Source of the DNA: CBDAPU01 sp965198875
GTDB lineage: Bacteria > Pseudomonadota > Gammaproteobacteria > Eutrophobiales > Eutrophobiaceae
NCBI GenBank assembly: GCA_965198875.1
Contig: CBDAPU010000001.1
Coordinates: forward strand, 992,001 to 1,056,000
Length of the DNA stretch: 64,000 nucleotides
Direction: 5' to 3'
The position numbers and the translations under genes were made by a program. The stretch's first letter is position 1. Each line of letters starts with the position of its first letter. The notes below the pieces were generated by a model, which worked only from the letters and a program-made list of their open reading frames with translations, was not told the DNA's origin and did no database searches. Below, piece after piece: positions 8,328 to 17,086 of the stretch.

Positions 8328-10067
8328 ATGGCCGGCAGAATCCCGCAAACCTTTATCGATGATTTACTCACCCGTGTTGATATCGTTGACGTCATAGATA
8401 CTTATCTTCCCTTGAAGAGGACTGGGAAAAACCATCAGGCCCTATGCCCTTTTCATGAAGAGAAAACCCCCTCATTCACGGTCAGTCAGGACAAGCAGTT
8501 CTACCATTGCTTTGGTTGCGGCGCAAACGGCACAGCGATTGCCTTTTTAATGGACTACAACGGCATGGGCTTTATAGAGGCCATTGAAGAGTTGGCCAAA
8601 CGTTGCGGCCTGGAAATCCCCCAGGACCCCCATTATCAGGCAAAGGCACACCAGACGGCGGAATTATACGAGTTGCTCGAACGCATTATCCGGCATTACC
8701 AACGGCAGCTACGGGAGCAGGGCGCAAAAGCGATGGATTATTTAAGGCAAAGGGGGATCGCCGATGGGATCATCAATGATTATGAACTCGGATATGCCCC
8801 TTCGGGATGGGAGAGTTTGCTCAGCGCTTTGGGTCAATCCGATGGGGCGCAGAGACGGCTTGCCAAAACAGGCATGATTATCAGGCGCGACGATGGGGGT
8901 TACTATGATCGTTTTCGTGAGCGTATCATGTTTCCCATTCGCGATCAGCGAGGTCGCGCTATCGGTTTTGGCGGACGGGTATTGGGAGATAACACCCCTA
9001 AATATCTGAACACACCGCAAACACCGCTCTTTCACAAAAGCCGTGAGTTATATGGACTATATCAGGCCAAACAGAAATTAAAGCAACTGGAGCGGTTATA
9101 TATCGTTGAGGGCTACATGGATGTGATTGCTCTCGCCCAACATGGCGTTTTTAATGTTGTTGCCACCTTGGGCACAGCGACCAGCGCCGATCATATCGCA
9201 AGGTTATTCAGGGCAACAACACAGATCATCTTTTGTTTCGATGGTGATGTCGCTGGAAAAAAAGCAGCCTGGCGGGCGCTGGAGGTGACGTTACCCCATC
9301 TACAGGAAGGCAGACAGGCGTTGTTTCATTTTATGCCCCAGGGGCATGATCCTGACAGTCTCGTTCGGCAACACGGGGCGGGAGAGTTTCAATCCGATGA
9401 AAACCCGGTGCCGCTGTCCGATTTCTTGCTGAGCACAGTTAAAGCCGAAACCGGGATAGCCAGCCGTGAAGACAGGGCGAAATTCCTGGACCGCATCGTC
9501 CCGCATATCGCCCGGATCCCGAAAAGCGGGATCCGACAGTTATTACTGCAAGATGTGGCCAGAGTAGCGGATATCGCAACAACACATCTGCAAGACCTGC
9601 TGGCGGGCAAGCAGACTGTGGCGCCTGTCGTACAAAAAAGACCGCAGCGCCCGGGGCAAAGGCAAAACAGAAACCTCATCGGCGAGCTCATCTCATATAT
9701 CCTCAGCAAACCGGAGCTGGCCATGTCTGTCGAAGACATTGACGAGTTAGCCGAGACGCCCACTGCCGGTGTTGATTTTTTGATCGAACTGATTGGTTTG
9801 ATCCATGCCAAACCCCGGATAAATTGTGCCGCCATACTGGAGCATTGGCGGGATACCCCCTACGCACAACGATTAAATGAGCTGGCGCCCGATACCGATG
9901 CGCTGACGGAGGCGTCCTTCGATCTGGACGTGCAGTTTCGAGACGCCCTGGAAAAACTCATGGCTTATAAGGAAAAACACCGGATAGAGAAAATAGCCCA
10001 GGCCAACCCCAGCGACCTGTCAGCGGAAGAGAAGGCCAAACTGCGCCAGCGGTATACGGCTAACTAG
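8328..10067 (+). CDS. dnaG: DNA primase DnaG
   Basis: Makes RNA primers at the replication fork. The N-terminal zinc-binding domain shows Cys40, His43, Cys61 and Cys64 (CPFHEEKTPSF, then CFGCGANG). The RNA polymerase domain includes RERIMFPIRDQRGRAIGFGGR, and the TOPRIM part has VEGYMDVIAL and FCFDGDVAGKKAA at about residues 257-320. The C-terminal 130 residues are the helicase-binding domain, which diverges as usual. The 579-residue length is normal. It sits between the yqeY-type gene and rpoD. Confidence 0.97.
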   Translation: MAGRIPQTFIDDLLTRVDIVDVIDTYLPLKRTGKNHQALCPFHEEKTPSFTVSQDKQFYHCFGCGANGTAIAFLMDYNGMGFIEAIEELAKRCGLEIPQDPHYQAKAHQTAELYELLERIIRHYQRQLREQGAKAMDYLRQRGIADGIINDYELGYAPSGWESLLSALGQSDGAQRRLAKTGMIIRRDDGGYYDRFRERIMFPIRDQRGRAIGFGGRVLGDNTPKYLNTPQTPLFHKSRELYGLYQAKQKLKQLERLYIVEGYMDVIALAQHGVFNVVATLGTATSADHIARLFRATTQIIFCFDGDVAGKKAAWRALEVTLPHLQEGRQALFHFMPQGHDPDSLVRQHGAGEFQSDENPVPLSDFLLSTVKAETGIASREDRAKFLDRIVPHIARIPKSGIRQLLLQDVARVADIATTHLQDLLAGKQTVAPVVQKRPQRPGQRQNRNLIGELISYILSKPELAMSVEDIDELAETPTAGVDFLIELIGLIHAKPRINCAAILEHWRDTPYAQRLNELAPDTDALTEASFDLDVQFRDALEKLMAYKEKHRIEKIAQANPSDLSAEEKAKLRQRYTAN

Positions 10068-10176
10068 TTCATTATCAAAAGAAAAACGAAACCGATCTGG
10101 CATGTTGCATCGCAATACGCTATACTGTCCGATTGCCTGTTTCAACGATCAACCAACAACAGCCATATTAACGCCC

Positions 10177-12009
10177 ATGTCAGAAATTGAACCACTGGAG
10201 AGCCCCGCATTAGAAAGCGAGGACGATGAGCAATCGCAGTTGAAATTACTGATTGCAAAGGGTAAGGAGCAGGGTTTTCTTACCTATCATGAGGTGAACG
10301 AGCACCTGCCTGACGAGATCGTCGACCCTGAGCAAATCGAAGAGGTGATCAACATGATCGCCGACATGGGTATTGAAGTACACGAATCCCCGCCGGATCT
10401 GGGCTTGTTGATCTCCAATAATTCGGAAACAACAGCGAATGCCGCCCTGGTGAATGTTGAGAATGAGTTCGGTAGAACGACCGACCCCGTGCGTATGTAT
10501 ATGCGTGAAATGGGCACCGTGGATCTGTTGACCCGAGAGGGTGAGATTAAAATCGCCAAGCGTATTGAAGAAGGCGTCAATCAGGCCCTCGCCGCCCTGT
10601 CTTTGTATCCCAGTAGCATCGATTTGCTCCTGGGGGGGCACGCATTGGTTGAGAGAGGACAGATAAAACTCGCCGACATCATCGTCGGGTTTAATGACCG
10701 GGAAGAGTATCCCGACGCCGGGCTACCACCGGCCACCACGGAGACAAAATCTTCATCAGGAGATAAAAATGACGAGGATGACTCAGGTGCGGAGGCCGCC
10801 ATTGATCCGAAAGCAGTCAAAGCGGCGGTGAAGGCGATTGAAAGACACTTCAGGAAGTTGGTAGAAGCGCTTGAACGATATGGCAAAGATCACAAAAAAA
10901 CGATCGCTATCCAGACTGCACTGACCGAGAAGTTTCTTGAGTTAAGACTAGCGCCAAAGTTTATTGAGGGCTTGACCGATAATATTCGGCGCCTGATCGA
11001 TCTGATCCGCAAGACCGAGCGTGACGTCATGAAGCTCTGCGTCAGGGCCGCCAGGATGCCGAGAAAAGAGTTTATCGCCTCATTCCCGGATAATGAAATA
11101 AACACCGAATGGATCCGCATGCTCGCCGAGCGTAATGAACCCTACTCGACGGGCCTGCAAGCCGTCATGGATGATGTGATCCGCACCCAGGAGAGACTGA
11201 TCGCCGCCCTTGATGATAACCTGCTCAGCATTGCCGAGATAAAAGAGATCAACAGAAAGGTCTCCATCGGCGAGGCCAAGGCCCGGCGCGCAAAAAAGGA
11301 AATGGTCGAGGCCAACCTGCGGCTGGTGATCTCCATTGCAAAGAAGTACACCAACCGCGGCCTGTTGTTTCTTGATCTCATACAGGAAGGCAATATCGGC
11401 TTGATGAAGGCGGTCGATAAGTTTGAATATCGCCGCGGCTATAAATTCTCCACCTACGCCACCTGGTGGATCCGCCAGGCCATCACCCGCTCTATCGCCG
11501 ATCAGGCGAGAACCATTCGTATACCTGTGCATATGATAGAGACCATTAACAAGCTCAATCGTATTTCAAGACAGATCCTGCAGGAAAAAGGCCGGGAGCC
11601 TACCCCGGAGGAGCTGGCGGAGAAAATGGAGATGCCTGAGGAGAAAGTGCGTAAGGTATTAAAAATCGCCAAAGAGCCCATATCCATGGAAACGCCCATA
11701 GGTGATGATGATGACTCGCACCTGGGTGATTTTATTGAAGACCTCAATACCCAGGCGCCGGCGGATCAGGCCAGCTTTGAAGGTCTGCGTCGCGCGACCC
11801 GCGAGTCGTTGGGCGGGCTGACGTCCCGGGAGGCCAAAGTGTTGCGTATGCGCTTTGGTATTGATATGAACACCGATCATACGCTGGAAGAGGTCGGCAA
11901 ACAATTCGATGTGACCCGTGAGCGTATTCGTCAGATAGAAGCGAAAGCGCTTCGAAAACTGCGACATCCAAGCCGCTCGGAGCAGCTACGCACGTTTCTC
12001 GATCAGTAG
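10177..12009 (+). CDS. rpoD: RNA polymerase primary sigma factor RpoD (sigma-70)
   Basis: The housekeeping sigma factor. I chose the ATG at 10177 (MSEIEPLE), giving 610 residues; the frame extends upstream to 10102 but those residues do not look like a sigma N-terminus. Region 1.1 starts with LLIAKGKEQGFLTYHEVNEHLP, region 1.2 has DPVRMYMREMGTVDLLTREGE, region 2 has the RGYKFSTYATWWIRQAITR block that melts the -10 element, and region 4 ends with VTRERIRQIEAKALRKLRHP. The acidic non-conserved region between 1.2 and 2 is long, as in gammaproteobacteria. It is the last gene of the rpsU unit. Confidence 0.98.
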   Translation: MSEIEPLESPALESEDDEQSQLKLLIAKGKEQGFLTYHEVNEHLPDEIVDPEQIEEVINMIADMGIEVHESPPDLGLLISNNSETTANAALVNVENEFGRTTDPVRMYMREMGTVDLLTREGEIKIAKRIEEGVNQALAALSLYPSSIDLLLGGHALVERGQIKLADIIVGFNDREEYPDAGLPPATTETKSSSGDKNDEDDSGAEAAIDPKAVKAAVKAIERHFRKLVEALERYGKDHKKTIAIQTALTEKFLELRLAPKFIEGLTDNIRRLIDLIRKTERDVMKLCVRAARMPRKEFIASFPDNEINTEWIRMLAERNEPYSTGLQAVMDDVIRTQERLIAALDDNLLSIAEIKEINRKVSIGEAKARRAKKEMVEANLRLVISIAKKYTNRGLLFLDLIQEGNIGLMKAVDKFEYRRGYKFSTYATWWIRQAITRSIADQARTIRIPVHMIETINKLNRISRQILQEKGREPTPEELAEKMEMPEEKVRKVLKIAKEPISMETPIGDDDDSHLGDFIEDLNTQAPADQASFEGLRRATRESLGGLTSREAKVLRMRFGIDMNTDHTLEEVGKQFDVTRERIRQIEAKALRKLRHPSRSEQLRTFLDQ

Positions 12010-12146
12010 TTGAGGGCCAGGGAAACATTGGCGGGCCTGTTCATTTTGGATCGGTAGCAAAGTCGCCTGGCGATGAGATGGAGGCCCCGCCTTGAATATA
12101 AAATGGGGATACCGCCACTTCCACAAACACGTTCAAGTCTTTCACC

Positions 12147-12223
12147 GGGCCTGTAGCTCAGTTGGTTAGAGCAGTGGACTCATAATCCATTGGTCGTAGG
12201 TTCAAGTCCTACCGGGCCCACCA
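12147..12223 (+). tRNA. ileX: tRNA-Ile(CAT), read with lysidine
   Basis: A 77-nt cloverleaf: acceptor GGGCCTG pairs with CGGGCCC, the T arm is GTAGGTTCAAGTCCTAC, and the CCA is encoded. The anticodon loop is CTCATAA with anticodon CAT. A CAT anticodon can mean Met or the minor Ile tRNA. The acceptor and the GGACTCATAATCC anticodon arm resemble tRNA-Ile2, while the other tRNA in the window has the elongator Met pattern. It lies just downstream of rpoD and at the left border of the decayed restriction island. Confidence 0.85.
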
Positions 12224-12332
12224 TTTCCGTGAATATGCCGCCGCCGTTGCAACGTGAGGAAGGCGCTTCATTATAATTACCTAAATCATCCTGAGCAGTG
12301 CGAACATGCTGCTCGTTGATGGGGATCGGCTG

Positions 12333-12488
12333 ATGAAAACCGACAAACTGGTAGCATACTTCTATCCTGACGTCATCAACTGGTTTCATAAAAAATTATT
12401 TGCTACACACAAAATCCTGCGCTCCAACCTGGAGCAGGCGCCGATTTATCCGGATTATCTTGACGGTATCGAGCACCCGTCCAACTGA
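12333..12488 (+). CDS. Possible small protein or gene remnant
   Basis: About 51 residues beginning MKTDKLVAYFYPDVINWFHK, with a weak ribosome site (GGGGA) nine bases before the ATG. An in-frame upstream ATG exists at 12306. I recognise no family. It lies between the tRNA and the broken hsdM, so it may be a leftover of a larger island gene. Confidence 0.25.
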   Translation: MKTDKLVAYFYPDVINWFHKKLFATHKILRSNLEQAPIYPDYLDGIEHPSN

Positions 12489-12735
12489 TCGTTATTGCAT
12501 TATCCGGTGCTGGAAGAGGCAAATGGCGCCTGCCGGGTTAAGTAATAAATCTTTGTGGGCATTTCTCTGGCGCAAAAGATGAACCCGCGCCCCGGTCTTT
12601 ATCAGGCTCCTGATCGGCAGGAGAGGCCGGCCTCTCTGCAAAGTCTTTGATCCGAAAAACAATGATAATCATAATCCACTGCGCCACCTGTTTATGGGTG
12701 AGAGGTGCATTCCTCTTAAAATGGAGAGAAAACAA

Positions 12736-12984
12736 ATGACACAAGCAAACATCATCCAGAAGATGCTTAAAGACAGCGCTTATCACCCTGGCCTCTTTTC
12801 ACATGATGAAATAACCGCATTAGGCGAGAGGGTGTTGATAAAGGTTGTTCGTCAGCTTTATGCAACACGACTCGTGCATCGCTACGGTTATCCGAAAAAC
12901 AGGCTGGCTTTTAAATATCCAGTGACCTTCGGCAAGGAAAAAGTACCCGTAAATAGACCCGAAACTTCTGGAATGGCTAAATAA
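12736..12984 (+). pseudogene. hsdM: Type I restriction-modification methylase HsdM, N-terminal remnant
   Basis: Starts MTQANIIQKMLKDSAYHPGL behind a good ribosome site (GGAGAG, eight bases before the ATG). This is the N-terminus of N-6 DNA methylases of the HsdM type that carry an HSDR_N-like domain; RLVHRYGYPKNRLAFKYPV is typical. Compared with the family as I remember it, about 25 residues are missing between LGERVLIK and VVRQLY, and after TFGKEK the sequence runs into unrelated residues and a stop. The catalytic NPPF region is absent. The C-terminal part of the same gene reappears about 1.15 kb downstream. Confidence 0.75.
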
Positions 12985-13059
12985 ACAGCTACAATGTGGA
13001 ACCAACAGGCCAAAACCAGATTATTTTCAGAGGTGCCTTTAAGATAAAGGAGGATAAAA

Positions 13060-13617
13060 ATGTTTGACTTCAAGAATGCGTCAAAGGTTGAGTTGAAAAA
13101 AGAATATAAAAGAATAGCCGATGCAATGGGTGATGATCGTTTCTTCACAAAGAAAGAATTGAACTATATACCGGAAATTCTTATGGAAAAAGAACAAGTT
13201 CTTGGATTCACATCAGGATTAATGGACGGGAATACATGGCTGATCACATTAACTGATAGGCGCATCGTATTTTTGGACAAGGGTATGATATATGGCCTAA
13301 AACAGGCAAGCATAGACTTGGAAAAAGTCAATGCTGTATCAGGCAGCACAGGCTTATTCTTTGGCACAATAACCATCACCGACGGAGCTACTAATCGTTC
13401 AATAGAAAATGTCTGGAAGAAAACAGTTAAAAATTTTACAAATAAAGTGCAAGAAGCACTGGAAGCAAGGAAATCTCCACAACAAATAGTTCAGCAACTC
13501 CCTGAAAAAGAAGATCCCTATGAAAAACTTGAAAAACTCGCAACCTTAAAAGACAAAGGAGTTATTTCGACAGAAGAATTTGAAGCTGAAAAGAAAAAGG
13601 TTTTGGAGTCAACATGA
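13060..13617 (+). CDS. PH-domain and SHOCT-domain protein
   Basis: A 185-residue protein behind a strong ribosome site (AAAGGAGGATAAAAATG). Residues about 40-130 resemble a bacterial PH domain (TLTDRRIVFLDKGMIYGLKQ, then INTERNAL TITDGATNRSIENV). The last 30 residues, YEKLEKLATLKDKGVISTEEFEAEKKKVL, are split here into YEKLEKLATLKDKG and VISTEEFEAEKKKVL, the classic SHOCT helix pair, often oligomerising. Function is unknown. The gene is visibly richer in A and T than its surroundings and sits between the two halves of hsdM, so it was probably imported as cargo. It overlaps the next gene by four bases. Confidence 0.75.
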   Translation: MFDFKNASKVELKKEYKRIADAMGDDRFFTKKELNYIPEILMEKEQVLGFTSGLMDGNTWLITLTDRRIVFLDKGMIYGLKQASIDLEKVNAVSGSTGLFFGTITITDGATNRSIENVWKKTVKNFTNKVQEALEARKSPQQIVQQLPEKEDPYEKLEKLATLKDKGVISTEEFEAEKKKVLEST

Positions 13618-13880
13618 TGGAGCTTTTTACAATAATTTTAGCAATCGTTCTCCTTGTGACTTTGTACTTTTGCTTCGGCATGTTAGTTAAGCTTGTATGG
13701 GGCTGGTTTCCTCTTATCATAGGCCTGATATCAGGTATAACTATTGGGATATTAGGCGGCTGGCCAGGTGCAGTAATAGGCTTCGTAATAATACTGTTTT
13801 CAGTTTTTGGTACTGATGCATGGCATAACACAGATATATTTTTAACAGTTGAAGAAACAATAGAAAAAAGTTCTATCTAA
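13614..13880 (+). CDS. Small membrane protein of the hsdM insert
   Basis: An 88-residue protein with two or three hydrophobic helices (FTIILAIVLLVTLYFCFGML, then a Gly-rich IIGLISGITIGILGGWPGAV) and a short polar tail. The start overlaps the end of the PH/SHOCT gene, so the two are probably translated together and may act together at the membrane. No family recognised. Its AT-rich composition matches its partner. Confidence 0.65.
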   Translation: MMELFTIILAIVLLVTLYFCFGMLVKLVWGWFPLIIGLISGITIGILGGWPGAVIGFVIILFSVFGTDAWHNTDIFLTVEETIEKSSI

Positions 13881-14130
13881 ATGATTAAGTAGCTAAAAAG
13901 GTAAGGTATCGGACTGTCAAAAGCATCACTTAAATTGCTTAGAACCTATGTCAAAATTAGATATTTTTCGTCTGTGTAAGGCATGAGCCTTCCGAAAAGC
14001 GCGGTTTTGCATAGGGATGTGCAAGGTAGAACAACGCGGGAAGCCAAAGCCGAGAACTTTGCGGTAGCGACAACATCGCTAGGAGCAACTTTGAACAGTA
14101 TAGTAAAGCGAGACTGGCCCGAAGGGAGAA
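13881..14130. other. Non-coding right part of the hsdM insert
   Basis: About 250 bases between the AT-rich gene pair and the resumption of hsdM. No convincing gene. It includes GC-richer repetitive-looking sequence around 13990-14100 that could be the end of a mobile element, but I could not match it to a known intron or insertion sequence. Confidence 0.3.
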
Positions 14131-14517
14131 CTGCAGGTCCGTTTCAACAACACATCAGACAAGCACATTCGTGATTTTATCGCTGAGCATGGCCGCATCC
14201 TGGCCGTGGTGGGCCTGCACGGCAACACCTTCAAACCCCATACCGGTACCAAAACCAGCGTGTTGTTCGTGCAAAAATGGAACGATGACCCCGCAAAAGG
14301 GGCGCTTTGCCCCAAGGTTGATGATTACCCCATCTTCTTTGCCGTCTCTGAAAAAGGCGGCAAGAATAATTCGGGCGATTACACCTATGTTAAAAACGGC
14401 AACGGCCACCTGATCGTCGACCATGACTTGCACAATCACAATGGCGCATTACCGGATGGCATTGCCGAAGCCTTTATTGAATGGGCGAGAAGTGAAGATT
14501 TAAGTTTCTGGAACTAA
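14131..14517 (+). pseudogene. hsdM: HsdM C-terminal remnant
   Basis: Reads FNNTSDKHIRDFIAEHG, AVVGLHGNTFKPHTGTKTS, VLFVQKWNDD and ends at EWARSEDLSFWN. This is the last third of an N-6 DNA methylase of type I systems; the FNNTSD and HTGTKTSVLF stretches are distinctive. There is no start codon of its own, and a stop lies in frame at 14104. With the N-terminal remnant at 12736 it forms one gene split by the PH/SHOCT insert and missing its middle, including the catalytic motif. Confidence 0.8.
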
Positions 14518-14521
14518 AAAC

Positions 14522-14836
14522 ATGGAACAACAAAATATCATCCTTTATAAAACCGCCGATGGTAAAGCATCTGTGGCGCTTTATGCCCATGATGGAGAAG
14601 TCTGGATCAACCAGAAACAACTGGCGGAACTTTTTGCCACCTCCAAGCAAAACATCAGTTTACACATAGCTAACATACTGAAAGAAAAGGAGTTATTGGA
14701 AAATTCAGTATGTAAAGATTTCTTACATACTGCCGCCGATGGCAAAAACTATGCGACGCTTTTTTACAGCCTGCCCATGATATTGGCCGTGGGTTTTCGG
14801 GTCAGCGGCGCACGCGGCACCCAGTTCCGGCAATGA
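14522..14836 (+). pseudogene. RhuM-family protein, C-terminally truncated
   Basis: Residues 1-104 match the N-terminus of RhuM (virulence RhuM) proteins: NIILYKTADGKASVALYA, VWINQKQLAELFATSKQNIS, and MILAVGFRVSGARGTQFRQ. Full-length members are about 330 residues, and the next residues should continue as a helical domain. Here the frame stops at the point where the transposase gene begins, and the stop codon overlaps its ATG. RhuM genes commonly sit between hsdM and hsdS, so this is the original operon order. Confidence 0.78.
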
Positions 14837-15085
14837 ATATAAAACCCAACCGCAAAGCCAATCGTTTGCCTGAATATGATTATTCACGACCAGGTCATTA
14901 TTTCGTGACCCTTTGCATAAAAAATCGTCTTTGCTTATTTGGTGATATTGTCAATGGGAGTATTACGCTTAATGATACAGGGAAAATCATCAATAAATAC
15001 TGGCAATCCATTCCACGGTACTATCCCGATGTCGAGTTGGATGAATCTGTTGTGATGCCCAATCATATCCACGGCATCATCGTCA

Positions 15086-15140
15086 TAGGGGCGATTAGTG
15101 ATCGGGCGCAAACTGCCGCTAATCGGGCTAACCGCCCCTA
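15086..15140. repeat. REP-like inverted repeat inside the RAYT gene
   Basis: TAGGGGCG at 15086-15093 is matched by CGCCCCTA at 15133-15140, with GATTAG (15093-15098) and CTAATC (15119-15124) as a nested inverted repeat. It encodes the variable middle of the transposase. Confidence 0.6.
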
Positions 15141-15340
15141 CGGATTATTGTCTCAAATTATCAAATCATTCAAACAAATAACCACTAAGCAAATACGATG
15201 CAATATGCCCGATTTTTCCTGGCAACGCTCGTTTTACGACCACATTATTCGTAACAATGAGGATTTACATCGCATTCGTGAATATATCCAAAACAATCCC
15301 TTGAAGTGGCACCTGGATAGAGAAAATCCGCAAAATTACG

Positions 15341-15363
15341 GTAGGGGCGATTATAAATCGCCC
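15341..15363. repeat. REP-like hairpin at the 3' end of the RAYT gene
   Basis: A GTAG foot followed by GGGCGATT (15345-15352), loop ATA, and AATCGCCC (15356-15363). The GTAG tetranucleotide at the foot of the hairpin is the feature recognised by E. coli TnpA-REP, as I recall. Confidence 0.6.
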
Positions 15364-15380
15364 GAAGAAAGGGGGTAAGG

Positions 15381-16526
15381 ATGCAGGTTGCTATTGTTAA
15401 TTTTTCTGAGATTAATTTAGGTAATCGTTCATGATATAGATGATGTTGCATTGTCACGGACAGTTCTTGGGTTAAAGTCAATAAAAAATATTGATCCTTA
15501 TTATTTAGTTTCTTTTCTTCGTTCACAATACGGTTTTTTGCAGTTATTTAGAGAAAGGGAATTGACTATCCAGTTCCAACTTACTCTGGATAGAGTTGGT
15601 AATATACTGGTATTTAAACCAAAAGATAGAGAACTTGAAAAACTAATATCAAAGTGTGCTTTGCTTCACGAAGAAACCGCAGAAAAATCCACCCTCTTAT
15701 ACCAACAAGCCCAACACCTGCTCCTCTCTGAGCTGGGTTTGGAAACCCGTAGTTTTTCGGGCGATGATCAAGCGCCCCAAAAACCATCCGCAAAACAAAA
15801 CGGGCGGTTAGTAACCGCCCTACAACCTTTATCAAGTATTTTTCCGATACCCGCGAAGCCGGGTGTATCGATGCGGAGTACTTTCAGCCGAAATATGAAG
15901 AAATCATCAACGCCATTCAAAACTATTCCGGTGGTTGGGATACGCTGGGGAATTTGGTTACGATCAAAAAATGCGTGGAGGTCGGCAGTGGTGAATATCT
16001 GAACCAGGGGTTCCCCTTTGTTCGAGTCAGCAATCTAAGCCCGTTTGAAATCAGTGAAGAGAAATATATTTCTGCAGAACTGTATCAGGAAATCAAACAA
16101 CACCAGCCCGAGCAGGGCGAAATACTGCTCAGTAAAGATGCAACCCCGGGCATTGCTCACTATCTGAACGAGACACCACAGCAAATGATCCCATCGGGTG
16201 GCATACTCCGCTTGAAAAACAAAGCTGACGCAATCAATAACGAGTATTTAACGCTGGTACTAAATTCAATTCTGACAAAGGAACAGGTCAACCGTGATGT
16301 GGGTGGCTCGATCATTCTTCACTGGCGGCCAGATCAGGTAAAAGGGACAGTCATACCCATTCTGCCTGAACCAAAACAACGCCATATCCAGCAAAAGGTC
16401 ATCGAATCCTTTCATTTACGCAAGCAACCCAGGCACCTGCTGGAATGTGCAAAAAGAGCGGTAGAAATCGCCATCGAAGAGAATGAACAAGCCGCCATAA
16501 CATGGCTTAAAACAAAACTTAATTGA
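15381..16526 (+). pseudogene. hsdS: Type I restriction specificity subunit HsdS, broken
   Basis: The original start is probably the ATG at 15381, behind GGGGGTAAGG, giving MQVAIVNFSEINLGNRS and then TGA at 15432. Family sequence resumes in another frame from about 15440 (ALSRTVLGLKSIKNIDPYYL, then LERVGNI-like DRVGNILVFKP), so a piece of the first target-recognition domain is missing. A second frame change falls between about 15745 and 15830, where a REP-like hairpin pair lies. The rest reads IDAEYFQPKYEEI, IKKCVEVGSGEYLNQGFPF and on through the second recognition domain to AITWLKTKLN. No hsdR is present in the window. The product cannot be functional as one protein. Confidence 0.8.
15749..15823. 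repeat. REP-like hairpin pair (BIME-like) inside hsdS
   Basis: The segment is bounded by GTAG (15749-15752) and CTAC (15820-15823). It contains GGGCG...CGCCC at 15759-15777 and a near-perfect hairpin GGGCGGTTA-G-TAACCGCCC at 15802-15820. The hsdS reading frame changes within it. Confidence 0.6.
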
Positions 16527-16679
16527 AATGGATGACGCCAGCGTTAAAAATTTACCTTTAACCCCGCCTTAACATGCTCGACATATTCTACCCATCTGGC
16601 CGCCCGCCCCGCCTTTAATGAAACACCCTGTTAATTTTGTTATCGTAACAGCCGTATAACAATCACCGGAGAAACGGGC

Positions 16680-16835
16680 ATGAATGAAGAACACATTATT
16701 GCAGCTATCCTCACCGCGGGCCTGATCAGCAAAAGCGATGATAACCTCGCACCAGAAGATGCAGTCAACATGTATCAACTCACATTGGCTGAGCTCATCA
16801 ATGTGATCCGCCCCGGCAGAGCGCCCGCCGAATAG
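16680..16835 (+). CDS. Small conserved-looking protein, 51 residues
   Basis: Begins MNEEHIIAAILTAGLISKS behind a fair ribosome site (CCGGAG, nine bases before the ATG) and ends VIRPGRAPAE. The acidic, helical look and the intact frame suggest a real small cytoplasmic protein. I know no family. It stands alone between the decayed hsdS and pdxH. Confidence 0.55.
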   Translation: MNEEHIIAAILTAGLISKSDDNLAPEDAVNMYQLTLAELINVIRPGRAPAE

Positions 16836-17086
16836 CCCCATGCCGATCAGCTTTTATCAATAGGGCCTGACAGGCAACAACAAAGGCGCCATCGCACGGA
16901 GCGGCAGATGCTGTAGGCCCCGTCATCTCGCTGTTGTTGCGCCCTGCTGGTCGGCTTGAGGAGAGGAGCGGCTATGAGCAAGGCAACGTGAGTTTCTTCA
17001 TCACCGACCATGCTGGCCGGCCTGAGGGGGGAGTTGGCTATACTATGGCGTGTTGAGGGGTCTCACCCTGCCTTGAAGGCATTGGC

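Larger units (their letters stand above)
14833..15378 (+). mobile_element. REP-associated tyrosine transposase (RAYT, Y1 family)
   Basis: A 181-residue single-domain Y1 transposase related to IS200/IS605 TnpA. It has RLPEYDYSRPGHYFVTLCIKNR at the start (shown in part), the HUH-type MPNHIHGIIVI, and SWQRSFYDHIIRNNEDLHRI with the nucleophile Tyr. The central segment between IIVI and YGLLSQIIKSFK is encoded by a GC-rich inverted repeat (15086-15140), and the 3' end by a second hairpin (15345-15363). RAYTs act on such REP hairpins. It separates rhuM from hsdS and its stop codon lies two bases before the hsdS ATG. It appears intact. Confidence 0.88.

Noticed and set aside
12180..12389. Minus-strand frame ending MVGPVGLEPTTNGL
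   Set aside because: This is the well-known artefact of translating the antisense of a tRNA; it overlaps tRNA-Ile.
13983..14174. Possible group II intron or small gene in the hsdM insert
   Set aside because: No domain V hairpin, no reverse transcriptase and no ribosome site could be recognised.
12147..16526. Genomic island integrated in tRNA-Ile
   Set aside because: No integrase and no repeated tRNA 3' end was found downstream, so the tRNA is only a neighbour of the decayed restriction locus.
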